DNA of 64,000 nucleotides from Bacillus sp. SD088. Lineage in GTDB: Bacteria > Bacillota > Bacilli > Bacillales > Bacillaceae_C. This document shows positions 1 through 8,144 of the stretch, one piece after another. Under the pieces are notes generated by a model. The model had not been told where the DNA came from. It ran no database searches and worked only from the letters and a program-made list of their open reading frames with translations. Both the position numbers and the translations under genes were made by a program. The stretch is taken from assembly GCF_017355205.1 (NCBI RefSeq), contig NZ_JADIJK010000002.1:186001-250000 (forward strand). Direction: 5' to 3'. The first letter of the stretch is position 1. The number at the start of each line of letters is the position of its first letter.

Positions 1-420
1 GCATTACTTTCCTCAAACTGTGATTCTCTTGTAATTTTAACCATTAAATTATACTTATACTTCGATGCATACAACTCAATATAGTTAACTAATTCTTGTT
101 CGATCTTTGTTTTCATGCTAGGCAATATAAGCCCCACTATCCCATTGGAGTAATCCTCCGGACTCATTACAGATGGGTTTGACTCTTTTAGAAAGTCGCT
201 TTCTGCTACAAATGTACCCTTCCCCCGAATTCTCTCTACAATTCCTTCCTCTGCAAGCCCATTAAGTGCATTTTTTGTTGTAATTTGACTCACATGGAAC
301 TTTTCCATTAACTCCTTTTCAGAAAAAACCAAATCCCCTAATCGCAATTCCCCAGATTGAATCTGTTCTTTAATATATTCTTTTATCTGTTGATACAAAG
401 GTATATTTTTTATAAGTCAT
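1..420 (-). CDS. GntR-family transcriptional regulator, partial, frame-disrupted at start
   Basis: The reverse strand reads a GntR winged-helix N-terminus (IPLYQQIKEYIKEQIQSGEL, then SEKELMEKFHVSQITTKNAL and RIRGKGTFV), followed by the start of a LacI-like effector domain (GIVGLILPSM). The gene runs off the left edge. The expected ATG at 418-420 opens with Met-Thr-Tyr, but a run of six A on the coding strand (406-411) throws it out of frame. Five A would give the normal start MTYKNIPLYQQ. As printed, the correct frame has no ATG and is preceded by a TGA. It could be a real frameshift, a slippage site, a sequencing error, or translation from an internal TTG. Role: probably a sugar-responsive repressor; its target is not in view. 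Confidence 0.75.
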
Positions 421-437
421 CACCCAAACCTATTGTT

Positions 438-461
438 ATACTAACTATATAGTATATACTA
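438..461 (-). promoter_or_regulatory. palindromic AT-rich box upstream of the GntR gene
   Basis: Two overlapping perfect 10-bp palindromes, ACTATATAGT (444-453) and AGTATATACT (451-460), sit 20-40 bp upstream of the gntR start. On the minus strand the same stretch contains a direct repeat of GTTAGTATA. The position fits an autoregulatory operator of a GntR protein, but low sequence complexity makes this only suggestive. Confidence 0.35.
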
Positions 462-512
462 ACTCTATTTTTGTCTATTCTTTAGTGAATTAAGTTAATT
501 TTTTAGAAGAGG

Positions 513-557
513 AGCTTCATTTAGTAGGGGGGGTTACTGCCAGTTAATTCGAGATGA
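513..557 (+). repeat. short 3'-flank repeat, copy 1
   Basis: A stretch of about 45 bp (gcttca...tagtagggggggtt...actgccagttaat) resembles the sequence just after the ahpF stop (19464-19511) and, more weakly, that after the peptide-binding lipoprotein (22451-22497). It looks like a dispersed intergenic element; no function is assigned. Confidence 0.4.
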
Positions 558-582
558 ACAATCATCTCTGCTTCCGTAGGCC

Positions 583-633
583 CAATAGAAAAAGGCCACT
601 TCCTGTAAGGAAAAGCGGCCTTTTTCTATTGGC
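583..633. terminator. bidirectional terminator hairpin
   Basis: The inverted repeat CAATAGAAAAAGGCC ... GGCCTTTTTCTATTG has a loop of about 17 nt and A/T tracts on both sides. It lies just past the stop of the minus-strand coat gene at 657, so it can end that transcript; it works equally well on the plus strand. Confidence 0.75.
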
Positions 634-656
634 ACTTCATTCTATAGTCTTTAAAA

Positions 657-1298
657 TTAGTGAGTTGGATTATTTCCAGGCATTTGCGGTTGGACTTGTG
701 CTGGAGCATATCCATTCTGGATTTTTTGCATATCTTGTTGCGACAGCTGCGGTACCTGATAGTAACCGTGCTTATTTTGATAAAGAGATATTTCATAGGC
801 CATTTCAATACAGTTCGGTATAGAATCAGCAAGTACACGACGAACGACTGGGTTTGTCGTTTCCATTGCGGCAGCTGTTTTAACAGGAGCACCTGATTTA
901 ACAGCGTTTAACATGCTAAGTGCTATCATTTCATCATTAAGTTCTGTGGCAGATTGCATTGGTTTTTGTGGTTGACTTGTTGGCTGCATTCCATAAGTAA
1001 AATTATTTCCCTGATTCATCTTGTAACTTTGCGTAGGTTTAGCGGGATCTTGCCCTGTTTGAAAACATTCTAAAGTGATGTTATACTCATCTGCCATAAA
1101 TTGCTTTTGGCGCTCTAAAATATCGCGAAGCTCTTGATCTTGTACATGTTCACTTAGCATCGTATACGTGTTCATTGTGTTAATTACACCAGACAACACC
1201 TCGTGTACATCGAACATCTCGTGACCACCATGGTTCATTTGTGGTGAAACGGCTCCTGTTTCAACGTTTTGATTATTTTGTGACTGTTGGAATTCCAT
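657..1298 (-). CDS. CotF-like spore coat protein (YhcQ type)
   Basis: This 213-residue protein resembles the CotF/YhcQ group of spore coat proteins: a helical, ferritin-like core (VHEVLSGVINTMNTYTMLSEH near the N-terminus, DEMIALSMLNAVKSGAPVKT further on) between Gln/Asn/Pro-rich low-complexity ends. The start is placed at 1298 because AGGAGG lies 7 nt upstream; an in-frame ATG 15 codons earlier has no ribosome-binding site. It is monocistronic, between a terminator hairpin and a spacer. A coat component should be made in the mother cell late in sporulation, but I could not recognise a sigma-E/K promoter. It is the best single sign that the host forms spores. Confidence 0.8.
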   Translation of the reverse strand: MEFQQSQNNQNVETGAVSPQMNHGGHEMFDVHEVLSGVINTMNTYTMLSEHVQDQELRDILERQKQFMADEYNITLECFQTGQDPAKPTQSYKMNQGNNFTYGMQPTSQPQKPMQSATELNDEMIALSMLNAVKSGAPVKTAAAMETTNPVVRRVLADSIPNCIEMAYEISLYQNKHGYYQVPQLSQQDMQKIQNGYAPAQVQPQMPGNNPTH

Positions 1299-1533
1299 TC
1301 TAATACCTCCTAAATTTGGTTTACTTGAAATAGTATGAGCCATTTGTTACAAACTATCCGTTCAATTTACATTTAAATCCGGAGAATAATCATTATTTTC
1401 TATTGGAGATTTTCCTAAATAAATAAACAGGCCAACTTCTCCATAAGAGAGGCTGACCCGATTGGTTTATAATTTCCTTTTTTTCTTACATGACACTAAA
1501 AGCTACTAAAGGATCTACAATAGTTAGTATAGT

Positions 1534-1575
1534 TAAATGAACATGCCCATCATCATGTATGCACATGTTCATTTA
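1534..1575. terminator. 12-bp perfect stem downstream of the sulfatase operon
   Basis: TAAATGAACATG (1534-1545) pairs perfectly with CATGTTCATTTA (1564-1575) around an 18-nt loop. It lies 25 bp past the stop of the minus-strand sulfatase gene. There is no clear U tract, so it may be an RNA-stabilising 3' end rather than a strong intrinsic terminator. Confidence 0.5.
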
Positions 1576-1599
1576 TATCCTAGATTCAGTACAATACAG

Positions 1600-3153
1600 T
1601 TAGGATTCCCTACTCATTACTCTCCGCGGATAGACATCGGTCCGCTCGGCCCATTCCTCCCAGATTCCTTTTAATTCTCTCACAAGTTCTGGATGCCGAT
1701 CTCGTAAATTATGGAGTTCGGTACGATCATTATCGATATTATAAAGCTCCCAATCTCCTTCTTTTATTTTTGACAATTTCCACGGACCCTTTCGCACACC
1801 GCAGTGTTGCTCATGTTCAAAACAAAACGTCCGCTCTTCTCTTCCTTCTCCCAAAAAGATAGGAACTAAACTTTCCCCTTCCATTGGCAAAATTTGATGT
1901 CCTCTATATTGGTCAGGATAGGGAGCATTTGTAATATCAACCAATGTGGCCATAATATCGATAAAATGACCAGGTTGGTGATCAATCTCTCCTTGACGTT
2001 TAATAACCTCAGGCCAATGAACTAACAATGGTGTACTAATCCCACCTTCGTGACCATAATGCTTATACAACCGAAGGGGCGTGCTACATGCGTTTGCCCA
2101 GCCTGAACCATAGCTATGATAAGAATCAGGTCCTCCCATTTTTTCTAAATCAGCTTTTCGATGTAAAAAATTAGAGGTTGTGATCCAATTATCAAATCCC
2201 CATGGATCCCACTCCGCACATGCCCCATTATCAGAACAAAATAAAATTAGAGTATTCTCCAGTTCGTCATTTTTACGTAAATCATCGATAACTCGTCCAA
2301 TATTTTGATCCATCCGGTCGATCATCGCCGCATAAATGGCCATTCGTTTCACTAAGTCCTTTTGTCGATCAGGATTAATCGAGTCCCACGCAGGGTTCGT
2401 ACCTTGGATGTCCCGATCTCGATCCCAGTATTCTGACCGAGGAGTTAATGATGTATTTTCTCCGACAATCTTTAACTTCTTCATTCGTTCTAATCGATCT
2501 GCTCGAATTCGATCCCAGCCTTTTTCGTAAACCCTCTCATATTTGGCAATCTCCTCTTTTGGTGCTTGGAGTGGAAAATGAGGTGCATTATAAGATAGAT
2601 AGAGAAAATATGGCTGGTCGTCCGAACGCGAATCTTCAAGAAAATCTAGTGCATAATCTGTAATTGCATCTGTTGCGTAAAATTCACCATCTTTATATTG
2701 TCGTTTTGGTCGATTTTCAGGTAAGCGAGAATAGTCTTTTTGATCCCAAAAACTTGTAAATCCGCCTAACATTCCATAAAAATCGTCAAAGCCCCGCTCT
2801 ATTGGTCCCTTTTCCCCGACATGCCATTTTCCAGATAGATACGTATGATATCCACCTTCCTTTAACACCTCGGCAATCGTCACACATTGATCCTTTAGAA
2901 ATCCACGATAACCAGGAGTTTCATAGTCTTCTGTCATTTCTCCAACACCAGCTTGATGTGGATATAATCCAGTTAACAACGATGCCCGACTTGGACAACA
3001 ACGTGCTGAATTATAAAATTGTGTTAATCTTAATCCATCTTCAGCAAGTCCGTCTAAGTTAGGCGTTTGAATCTCACTTCCGAAGCTCCCTAAATCGGAG
3101 AATCCTAAATCATCAGCTAGTATCATTATAATATTTGGTTTTTCTGCAGCCAT
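1600..3153 (-). CDS. cytoplasmic sulfatase (formylglycine-dependent arylsulfatase family)
   Basis: This 517-residue protein hydrolyses sulfate esters, probably on sugars. Family marks are the metal-binding N-terminal IIMILADDLGFSDLGSFG, the signature CCPSRASLLTG with Cys52 as the residue to be converted to formylglycine (C-x-P-S-R), and a central LILFCSDNGA metal site. There is no signal peptide, so it should act in the cytoplasm. The ATG at 3153 is preferred because GGAGG lies 7 nt upstream; a GTG two codons earlier is too close to it. It is the last gene of an operon with GH2 and two sugar-binding lipoproteins. No sulfatase-maturating enzyme is encoded in the window. The substrate sulfate position cannot be read from the sequence. 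Confidence 0.88.
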   Translation of the reverse strand: MAAEKPNIIMILADDLGFSDLGSFGSEIQTPNLDGLAEDGLRLTQFYNSARCCPSRASLLTGLYPHQAGVGEMTEDYETPGYRGFLKDQCVTIAEVLKEGGYHTYLSGKWHVGEKGPIERGFDDFYGMLGGFTSFWDQKDYSRLPENRPKRQYKDGEFYATDAITDYALDFLEDSRSDDQPYFLYLSYNAPHFPLQAPKEEIAKYERVYEKGWDRIRADRLERMKKLKIVGENTSLTPRSEYWDRDRDIQGTNPAWDSINPDRQKDLVKRMAIYAAMIDRMDQNIGRVIDDLRKNDELENTLILFCSDNGACAEWDPWGFDNWITTSNFLHRKADLEKMGGPDSYHSYGSGWANACSTPLRLYKHYGHEGGISTPLLVHWPEVIKRQGEIDHQPGHFIDIMATLVDITNAPYPDQYRGHQILPMEGESLVPIFLGEGREERTFCFEHEQHCGVRKGPWKLSKIKEGDWELYNIDNDRTELHNLRDRHPELVRELKGIWEEWAERTDVYPRRVMSRES

Positions 3154-3209
3154 TTCCACCCCTCCAAACTTGTTTTCTTAAGAATTAGCCTTTTTTTCTA
3201 AGAGCGGAA

Positions 3210-4487
3210 TCAGTTCTCCAACCAGCCCTTTTGCTCCTCAATAACTTCCCTAACTCGCTCTTCATATTCTCTTAAAATTTCTGAAACACTGCGATTCCCA
3301 TTAGCCAACTCTTCAATTAAATCACCTCTAAATGAACCATCAAGTGCATAATCATAGATGGATCTTTGTTCTGGTCCACCATTATACGAGTTGTAAAAAA
3401 ATGCCCCTGTATTTTTATCAGCCATACGAGGTTCATCTGCGTAAATTTGATTTTGAATCTCTTCATTGGCTAAAGGCGTACTTAAGCCCATTTTTACTTG
3501 CTCTGTTTGATATTCATCTGATAAAAGATAAGCAATTGCTTCAAAAGCCTCATCTTTGTATTCACTCGTTGCAGCAACACCAAGGGCCGATCCACCTTGA
3601 ACAGGGGCTATTTCTGGTCGATCCTCAAAGGTCGGCCACGACACCAAATCCCAGTCCAATCCTGTTTCTTCTTCCACTCGAAGTAATGGTCCAACATCTT
3701 TAAAACGAGCAGACATCGCCGTCTGTCCTTCCAACACCCATGGAGGTGATTCATTTCCAGGTATTTGTCGCATATCTCTATATACTTCAAAGCCAGCTTT
3801 TAAACCTGGTGAATCAGCAAATATTGGCTCATCCGTTTCCGGATCAACATAAGTAATATCATATGCTTCTCCCACAAAGAATGGATTCCATATTTCCAAA
3901 CCATAATATTGGGTACCATCATATTCCCTGGTTAGCTGTCTACCCAGATCAAGTACTTGGTCCCATGTCATACCATCGGTAGGATATTCAACACCAAATA
4001 GATCAAATATTCCTTTGTTGTAAAATAGAGCTAAAAGATCAGGCTCATAAGGAAGTAAATATAATTCTTGGTTAGGGGCATACGAACGAATACGCGATAA
4101 CAAGCCGGGTTCAATTCGTTCTAGATCAAATCCATGTTCCTCCACTAATTCATCCATATCATATACTAACTGCGATTCCATATAGAGTGATACCTTAGAA
4201 GCATTAAACACCTCGATAATATCAGGATGAACTTGTGCCGCAAGCATTTCCTCTATACCTTCCCTACTCTGAGCTATGCTATGAAACTCAATTGTAATAT
4301 GGGGAAATTTTTCTTCAATGGCTTCTTTTGCATCGTTATAGCGATCCGGATTATCAGTTGACCAAATTAGAGTAATATCTCCATTATCTTCACTCTTACT
4401 AGAATTAGCATTTTCTTGTTTGGAACATGCACCAAGAATAAGTAATATTATTAACGATAAACAAATATTTAAGAAGAACCGATTCAT
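3210..4487 (-). CDS. extracellular sugar-binding lipoprotein, ABC importer (family 1), orphan
   Basis: This 425-residue solute-binding protein has a lipoprotein signal ending LILGAC (Cys21 lipidated) and a family 1 periplasmic-binding fold: DITLIWSTDNPDRYNDAKEA at the start of the mature domain, and VQGGSALGVAATSEYKDEAFEA later. GGAGG lies 7 nt before the ATG. It should capture an oligosaccharide outside the membrane and hand it to an ABC permease. No permease or ATPase gene is adjacent; its neighbours are a second binding protein upstream and a sulfatase downstream in the same operon. It probably shares a permease encoded elsewhere, possibly with an MsmX-type ATPase. Confidence 0.85.
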   Translation of the reverse strand: MNRFFLNICLSLIILLILGACSKQENANSSKSEDNGDITLIWSTDNPDRYNDAKEAIEEKFPHITIEFHSIAQSREGIEEMLAAQVHPDIIEVFNASKVSLYMESQLVYDMDELVEEHGFDLERIEPGLLSRIRSYAPNQELYLLPYEPDLLALFYNKGIFDLFGVEYPTDGMTWDQVLDLGRQLTREYDGTQYYGLEIWNPFFVGEAYDITYVDPETDEPIFADSPGLKAGFEVYRDMRQIPGNESPPWVLEGQTAMSARFKDVGPLLRVEEETGLDWDLVSWPTFEDRPEIAPVQGGSALGVAATSEYKDEAFEAIAYLLSDEYQTEQVKMGLSTPLANEEIQNQIYADEPRMADKNTGAFFYNSYNGGPEQRSIYDYALDGSFRGDLIEELANGNRSVSEILREYEERVREVIEEQKGWLEN

Positions 4488-4623
4488 CTTCTAACCTCCG
4501 TTTTCAAAAGCACATTGTCCAACTTTCTATAGTTATAAGCGATTAATCCTTTGATTCATAGGGTTTAGAACGCATCTTCCAAGTCATTGAAAAACAAGCG
4601 GGATGAGTAAGATTTATGCCCAG

Positions 4624-5943
4624 CTATTGATTCTTTTCAAACTCTTTGGCAAGGGTCTCCGCTTCTTCCTGGGCCTCACGCAAAATTGTGTTTACATCCT
4701 TATTTTCCACAGCCAATTTCCTTCTAAGGTCCATCATGAGCTCGTCAAGTTCTTGGTTATACGGAGAGGGTTTGCGGTCGAGTGACGGGTCAACAGTGAA
4801 AATGTCCTGTAAATGTTTCCCTTCATACGCATCTGAGCCAGTGGCGTATGACTCGCGGATTTCCGGGTTGTCCAGTACAGTCACCCGATTCACTTCCTTG
4901 CTTAAATACAGCTGTGCCTCTTCCGTCACCATTTCGGCCGCGACATCTAAGGCGGCTTCTCTATTTTCCGCAGTTTCTGGGATGATAATAGCATGATAAT
5001 CAATATTTCGACCGAATTCAGGTGTGCCAGTAAATGTAGGAAAAGAGGTAATGTCCCAATTTAATCCGGATTCCTCCATTAATGGAATATTCTCCGTTAC
5101 CATCGTTACCCAGGCTGGGAACATGGCTAACCGACGTTCTTCGATAAAGATACCCATTCCTCCATATCCATAATTCTCTTCATTTTGACCAATCATTCCA
5201 GGGATACTATATGCTTGATCAAATACATCCATGACTTCCTTGAATCCGTCAGTCATCAAATCAACTTGGCCGTTGTTATCGACATACGATAAGGAATGGG
5301 CACGGAAAAGCTCGTGTATCCATCCTGGATCCAGTCCAATATACTCAATTCCATCCCGCATGCCTGTCGTTTTCCTAGCCAAATCGATAACGTCATCCCA
5401 AGTAATGCCCGCCTCGGGATAATCCACACCGAACGTGTCGAAGATATCTTTGTTATACATCAAAACACCGTAATTCAGCGACAGGGGCATTGCATATATA
5501 GCGCCTGGTGTGTCAAAGGCCTCCGCATGCTGCTCTAAGTCCTCCACAATAGCTGGATTAAAACGGCTTAAATCAATATTTTGGCTATCAAAGAATTCCG
5601 ACATGTCACAAGCCAATTCTTTCTCGATATTATCGTACAAACTGGGATTACTAGTAATAATCATGTCAGGCACTTTCCCAGCTGCGACCATATCCTCTAT
5701 CGAATCACTTGTTGCCTTAAGAGATACGTTTGGGTATTTATCTATGATCGGTTTGAAGAATTCATCGATCATGTCATCATCCACCATCATCGCAGACCCC
5801 ATGATTGTGATCGTCACAGGTTCTTCCAAAACATCATTGCCTATCTCCTTTGTTTCGTTGTCAACCTCCTTGTTCTGGCATCCAGCCATTGAGACAGTGA
5901 CTAGCAATATGAACAGGACGCCAAGCGAGCCAACCTTTTTCAT
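4624..5943 (-). CDS. extracellular sugar-binding lipoprotein, ABC importer (family 1), orphan
   Basis: This 439-residue protein has a lipobox VSMAGC (Cys22) and the family 1 solute-binding layout, with YNKDIFDTFGVDYPEAGITW matching the equivalent segment of the next gene (YNKGIFDLFGVEYPTDGMTW). The two are therefore paralogues, though clearly diverged. The ATG at 5943 has GGAGG 9 nt upstream; an in-frame ATG three codons earlier directly abuts GGAGG. It lies second in the minus-strand GH2-lipoprotein-lipoprotein-sulfatase operon, again with no permease gene. Having two binding proteins suggests recognition of two related oligosaccharides by one importer. Confidence 0.85.
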   Translation of the reverse strand: MKKVGSLGVLFILLVTVSMAGCQNKEVDNETKEIGNDVLEEPVTITIMGSAMMVDDDMIDEFFKPIIDKYPNVSLKATSDSIEDMVAAGKVPDMIITSNPSLYDNIEKELACDMSEFFDSQNIDLSRFNPAIVEDLEQHAEAFDTPGAIYAMPLSLNYGVLMYNKDIFDTFGVDYPEAGITWDDVIDLARKTTGMRDGIEYIGLDPGWIHELFRAHSLSYVDNNGQVDLMTDGFKEVMDVFDQAYSIPGMIGQNEENYGYGGMGIFIEERRLAMFPAWVTMVTENIPLMEESGLNWDITSFPTFTGTPEFGRNIDYHAIIIPETAENREAALDVAAEMVTEEAQLYLSKEVNRVTVLDNPEIRESYATGSDAYEGKHLQDIFTVDPSLDRKPSPYNQELDELMMDLRRKLAVENKDVNTILREAQEEAETLAKEFEKNQ

Positions 5944-6060
5944 CCATATCATCCTCCGGTTATATTAATTTGAACATACTCGATGCAAGACAACTCTCTA
6001 AAACCACGACCATTGGATGATAGTGTAAATAGATTTAATAGCTATTCTAATTGGTAATGA

Positions 6061-7836
6061 CTACCGATTTGTCCTGCGTGCATCATTAATCTCTTTAATC
6101 TTTTCTAGAGCAATCTTCGGTGTTCGATCTTCCATTAGTAATCCATTAATCTCTTGTTGAACATCTGTTGTTTGGGTATAGCAATATCCACTGATATAAG
6201 GAATTGCCTTAATCGCATCGGTCATTTCTCGGTAGCGCTTTAAAAATGCTTCCTCTGTATCCACTTGGTTCCCGTAGCCCCAGCCACTTTCATCTTTAAA
6301 AGCAATCCCACCGTATTCCGTCAGCATGACAGGTTGTCCTTTATATTGATAGCCTTCCGCGAATGCATATTTATGATGGTTAGCAGTCGTTTCATTGCTA
6401 AGAATTCGATCCTTGTCCTTATAATGCTCGTAGAATACTTCTCCTAGTTCTTCATAATCATGCAAGGCGATAATATCGGAAATCGTATGCTCCCAACCGT
6501 CATTAGTGATAACCGGACGTTCAGAATCGATTGATTTTGTTACATAGTAAATAGCCTCTGTAAACTTTTGTTGCTTTTCCTCTGTGAGAATATCGGATAC
6601 TCCCCAAGATTCATTAAACGGCACCCACGTAATGATCGAAGGATGATTATAATACTGTTGTATAATCTCTAGCCATTCCTTTGTGAAGTTCTCAATCGCC
6701 TCATCGGAAAACTCATAGGTCGCAGCCATCTCAGACCAAACCAATAATCCCTTTTTATCACACCAATATAAAAATCGTTCATCCTCAATCTTTTGATGCT
6801 TTCGCACGCCGTTAAAACCCATCTGCAAAGTTTTTTCAATATCCTCAATCATCGCTTCATCAGACGGAGGAGTGAGCATTGTGTCTGTCCAATAGCCTTG
6901 GTCTAATAGAAGCTTTTGATAGATTGGAAAATTGTTTAACAGCACTTGCCCATTTTTGATCGAGATTTTCCTCATCCCAAAATAGGAATCTACTTCATCT
7001 ACAAGTTCTCCACCTAGATACAGACGAAAATTTACATCATACAAATTTGGATGCTGCGGTGTCCAGTGAAATATTTTCCATTCATGTATTTCAGAGGCGA
7101 TGTCCACTTCAAAGCGAAAATTGGAACGATCAGGCGTTACCGAAAATTGCTTCACCTTTTTTCCCGAGAATGTAATGGTCGTCTCAAGTCTTAAATCTTC
7201 CAGCAGTTCTCCATGCAGTTTATAGTCAAACGTAACAGACTTTGTATCAATATTTGGTGTCATCTTCACTCTTTCAATGTTCTCTTCACTCAAAAATTCG
7301 AGCCACACGGTTTGCCAAATCCCAGTATTTTGTACATACCAGCACCCAAAGTTTTGATCTGTCCAGCGTTGCTTTCCTCTAGGCTGATAACAGCTTTGAC
7401 TATCTTCTACTTTCACGACTAGTTCGTTTTCTTTGGTAGGATCGATCGCATGACTAATATCAAAAGCAAACGCAGCATATCCTCCTACATGCTTACCGAC
7501 ATAAACCCCATTCACCCATACTTTGGTGACATAATCAGAGGCTTGAAATCGGAGAATAATACTCTTACCTACCTCACTTTTCGGGATCTCAAAAGTTCTT
7601 TGATACCAAATATATGGATGAAACTTCTGCTCCCCGATTCCACTCGCCTTTGCTTCATACGTAAACGGGACTTGTATCTCTGTCGAAAAAGAAGGCTTGT
7701 CATGCCATGAGCCTTTTTCACCAATATTATGATCATCAAAAGCAAACTTCCACGTGCCATTTAAATTCATCCATGATTGCCGCTGAAATTGTGGTCTCGG
7801 ATATTCTGTTCGTTGATACGTTTTCACCATCGTCAT
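6061..7836 (-). CDS. glycoside hydrolase family 2 enzyme, cytoplasmic
   Basis: This 591-residue enzyme has the GH2 order: an N-terminal jelly-roll (LNGTWKFAFD, WYVQNTGIWQTVWLE), an immunoglobulin-like domain, then a TIM barrel with acid/base Glu409 in PFNESWG and nucleophile Glu507 in LTEYGG. It lacks a signal peptide, so it trims imported oligosaccharides in the cytosol. Beta-galactosidase, beta-glucuronidase or beta-mannosidase activity is possible; I do not see the Asn-x-Lys motif typical of glucuronidases, so the sugar is left open. The start at 7836 has GGAGG 7 nt upstream; other in-frame ATGs nearby are spaced worse. It is the first gene of the operon with two binding proteins and a sulfatase, behind a promoter overlapped by a cre box. 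Confidence 0.9.
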   Translation of the reverse strand: MTMVKTYQRTEYPRPQFQRQSWMNLNGTWKFAFDDHNIGEKGSWHDKPSFSTEIQVPFTYEAKASGIGEQKFHPYIWYQRTFEIPKSEVGKSIILRFQASDYVTKVWVNGVYVGKHVGGYAAFAFDISHAIDPTKENELVVKVEDSQSCYQPRGKQRWTDQNFGCWYVQNTGIWQTVWLEFLSEENIERVKMTPNIDTKSVTFDYKLHGELLEDLRLETTITFSGKKVKQFSVTPDRSNFRFEVDIASEIHEWKIFHWTPQHPNLYDVNFRLYLGGELVDEVDSYFGMRKISIKNGQVLLNNFPIYQKLLLDQGYWTDTMLTPPSDEAMIEDIEKTLQMGFNGVRKHQKIEDERFLYWCDKKGLLVWSEMAATYEFSDEAIENFTKEWLEIIQQYYNHPSIITWVPFNESWGVSDILTEEKQQKFTEAIYYVTKSIDSERPVITNDGWEHTISDIIALHDYEELGEVFYEHYKDKDRILSNETTANHHKYAFAEGYQYKGQPVMLTEYGGIAFKDESGWGYGNQVDTEEAFLKRYREMTDAIKAIPYISGYCYTQTTDVQQEINGLLMEDRTPKIALEKIKEINDARRTNR

Positions 7837-7953
7837 CTCCATTCCTCCCCTTCAATTATTCTTTACTCTGATACTATCAATCTCTAAATTCTCATCGTCT
7901 AAAATAAAATACACTTTAACTGTTTTAATACTGTTTTATTGTATATAACACAT

Positions 7954-7968
7954 AGAATACGCTTTCAT
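7954..7968 (-). promoter_or_regulatory. cre (CcpA catabolite-repression site)
   Basis: ATGAAAGCGTATTCT on the minus strand matches every fixed position of the degenerate cre consensus WTGNAANCGNWNNCW. It overlaps the -10 of the GH2 operon promoter, the classical arrangement for glucose repression of sugar-use genes. Confidence 0.75.
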
Positions 7969-7982
7969 TATTCTAGTGTCAA
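7954..7982 (-). promoter_or_regulatory. sigma-A-type promoter of the GH2-sulfatase operon
   Basis: On the minus strand TTGACA (7977-7982) and TATTCT (7954-7959) are separated by 17 nt, and the -10 lies about 120 bp before the GH2 start. The -35 is a perfect consensus. The cre box covers the -10 and the 3' part of the spacer, so CcpA binding would block polymerase. Confidence 0.75.
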
Positions 7983-8090
7983 GGTAATTTTTCCGTTATT
8001 TTTGGATTATTTCATTATTCCCGTTTTAATTAGAAAGGTCCTAGGTACCCACCTATCAGCACCAAAACAATGTTTTTAATCCTGAGAAAC

Positions 8091-8124
8091 AAAAAATCCC
8101 TTCTAAACATATAGAATAGAAGGA
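8091..8124 (-). terminator. intrinsic terminator of the ArsR-type gene
   Basis: On the minus strand CCTTCTA pairs with TAGAAGG around an 11-nt loop and is followed by GATTTTTTG. It lies 20 bp past the stop of the regulator gene, so the regulator is transcribed separately from the GH2 operon. Confidence 0.7.
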
Positions 8125-8144
8125 CTTAGGGGGCTATTGTTTTT

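Noticed and set aside
5510-5968. Open frame of 152 codons opposite the sugar-binding protein gene
   Set aside because: It is antisense to a clear lipoprotein gene, has no ribosome-binding site and resembles no protein; the same holds for other antisense frames.
6061-7836. Assigning the GH2 enzyme as a beta-glucuronidase
   Set aside because: Attractive given the heparan hypothesis, but the Asn-x-Lys carboxylate-recognition motif is not visible, so only the family is assigned.
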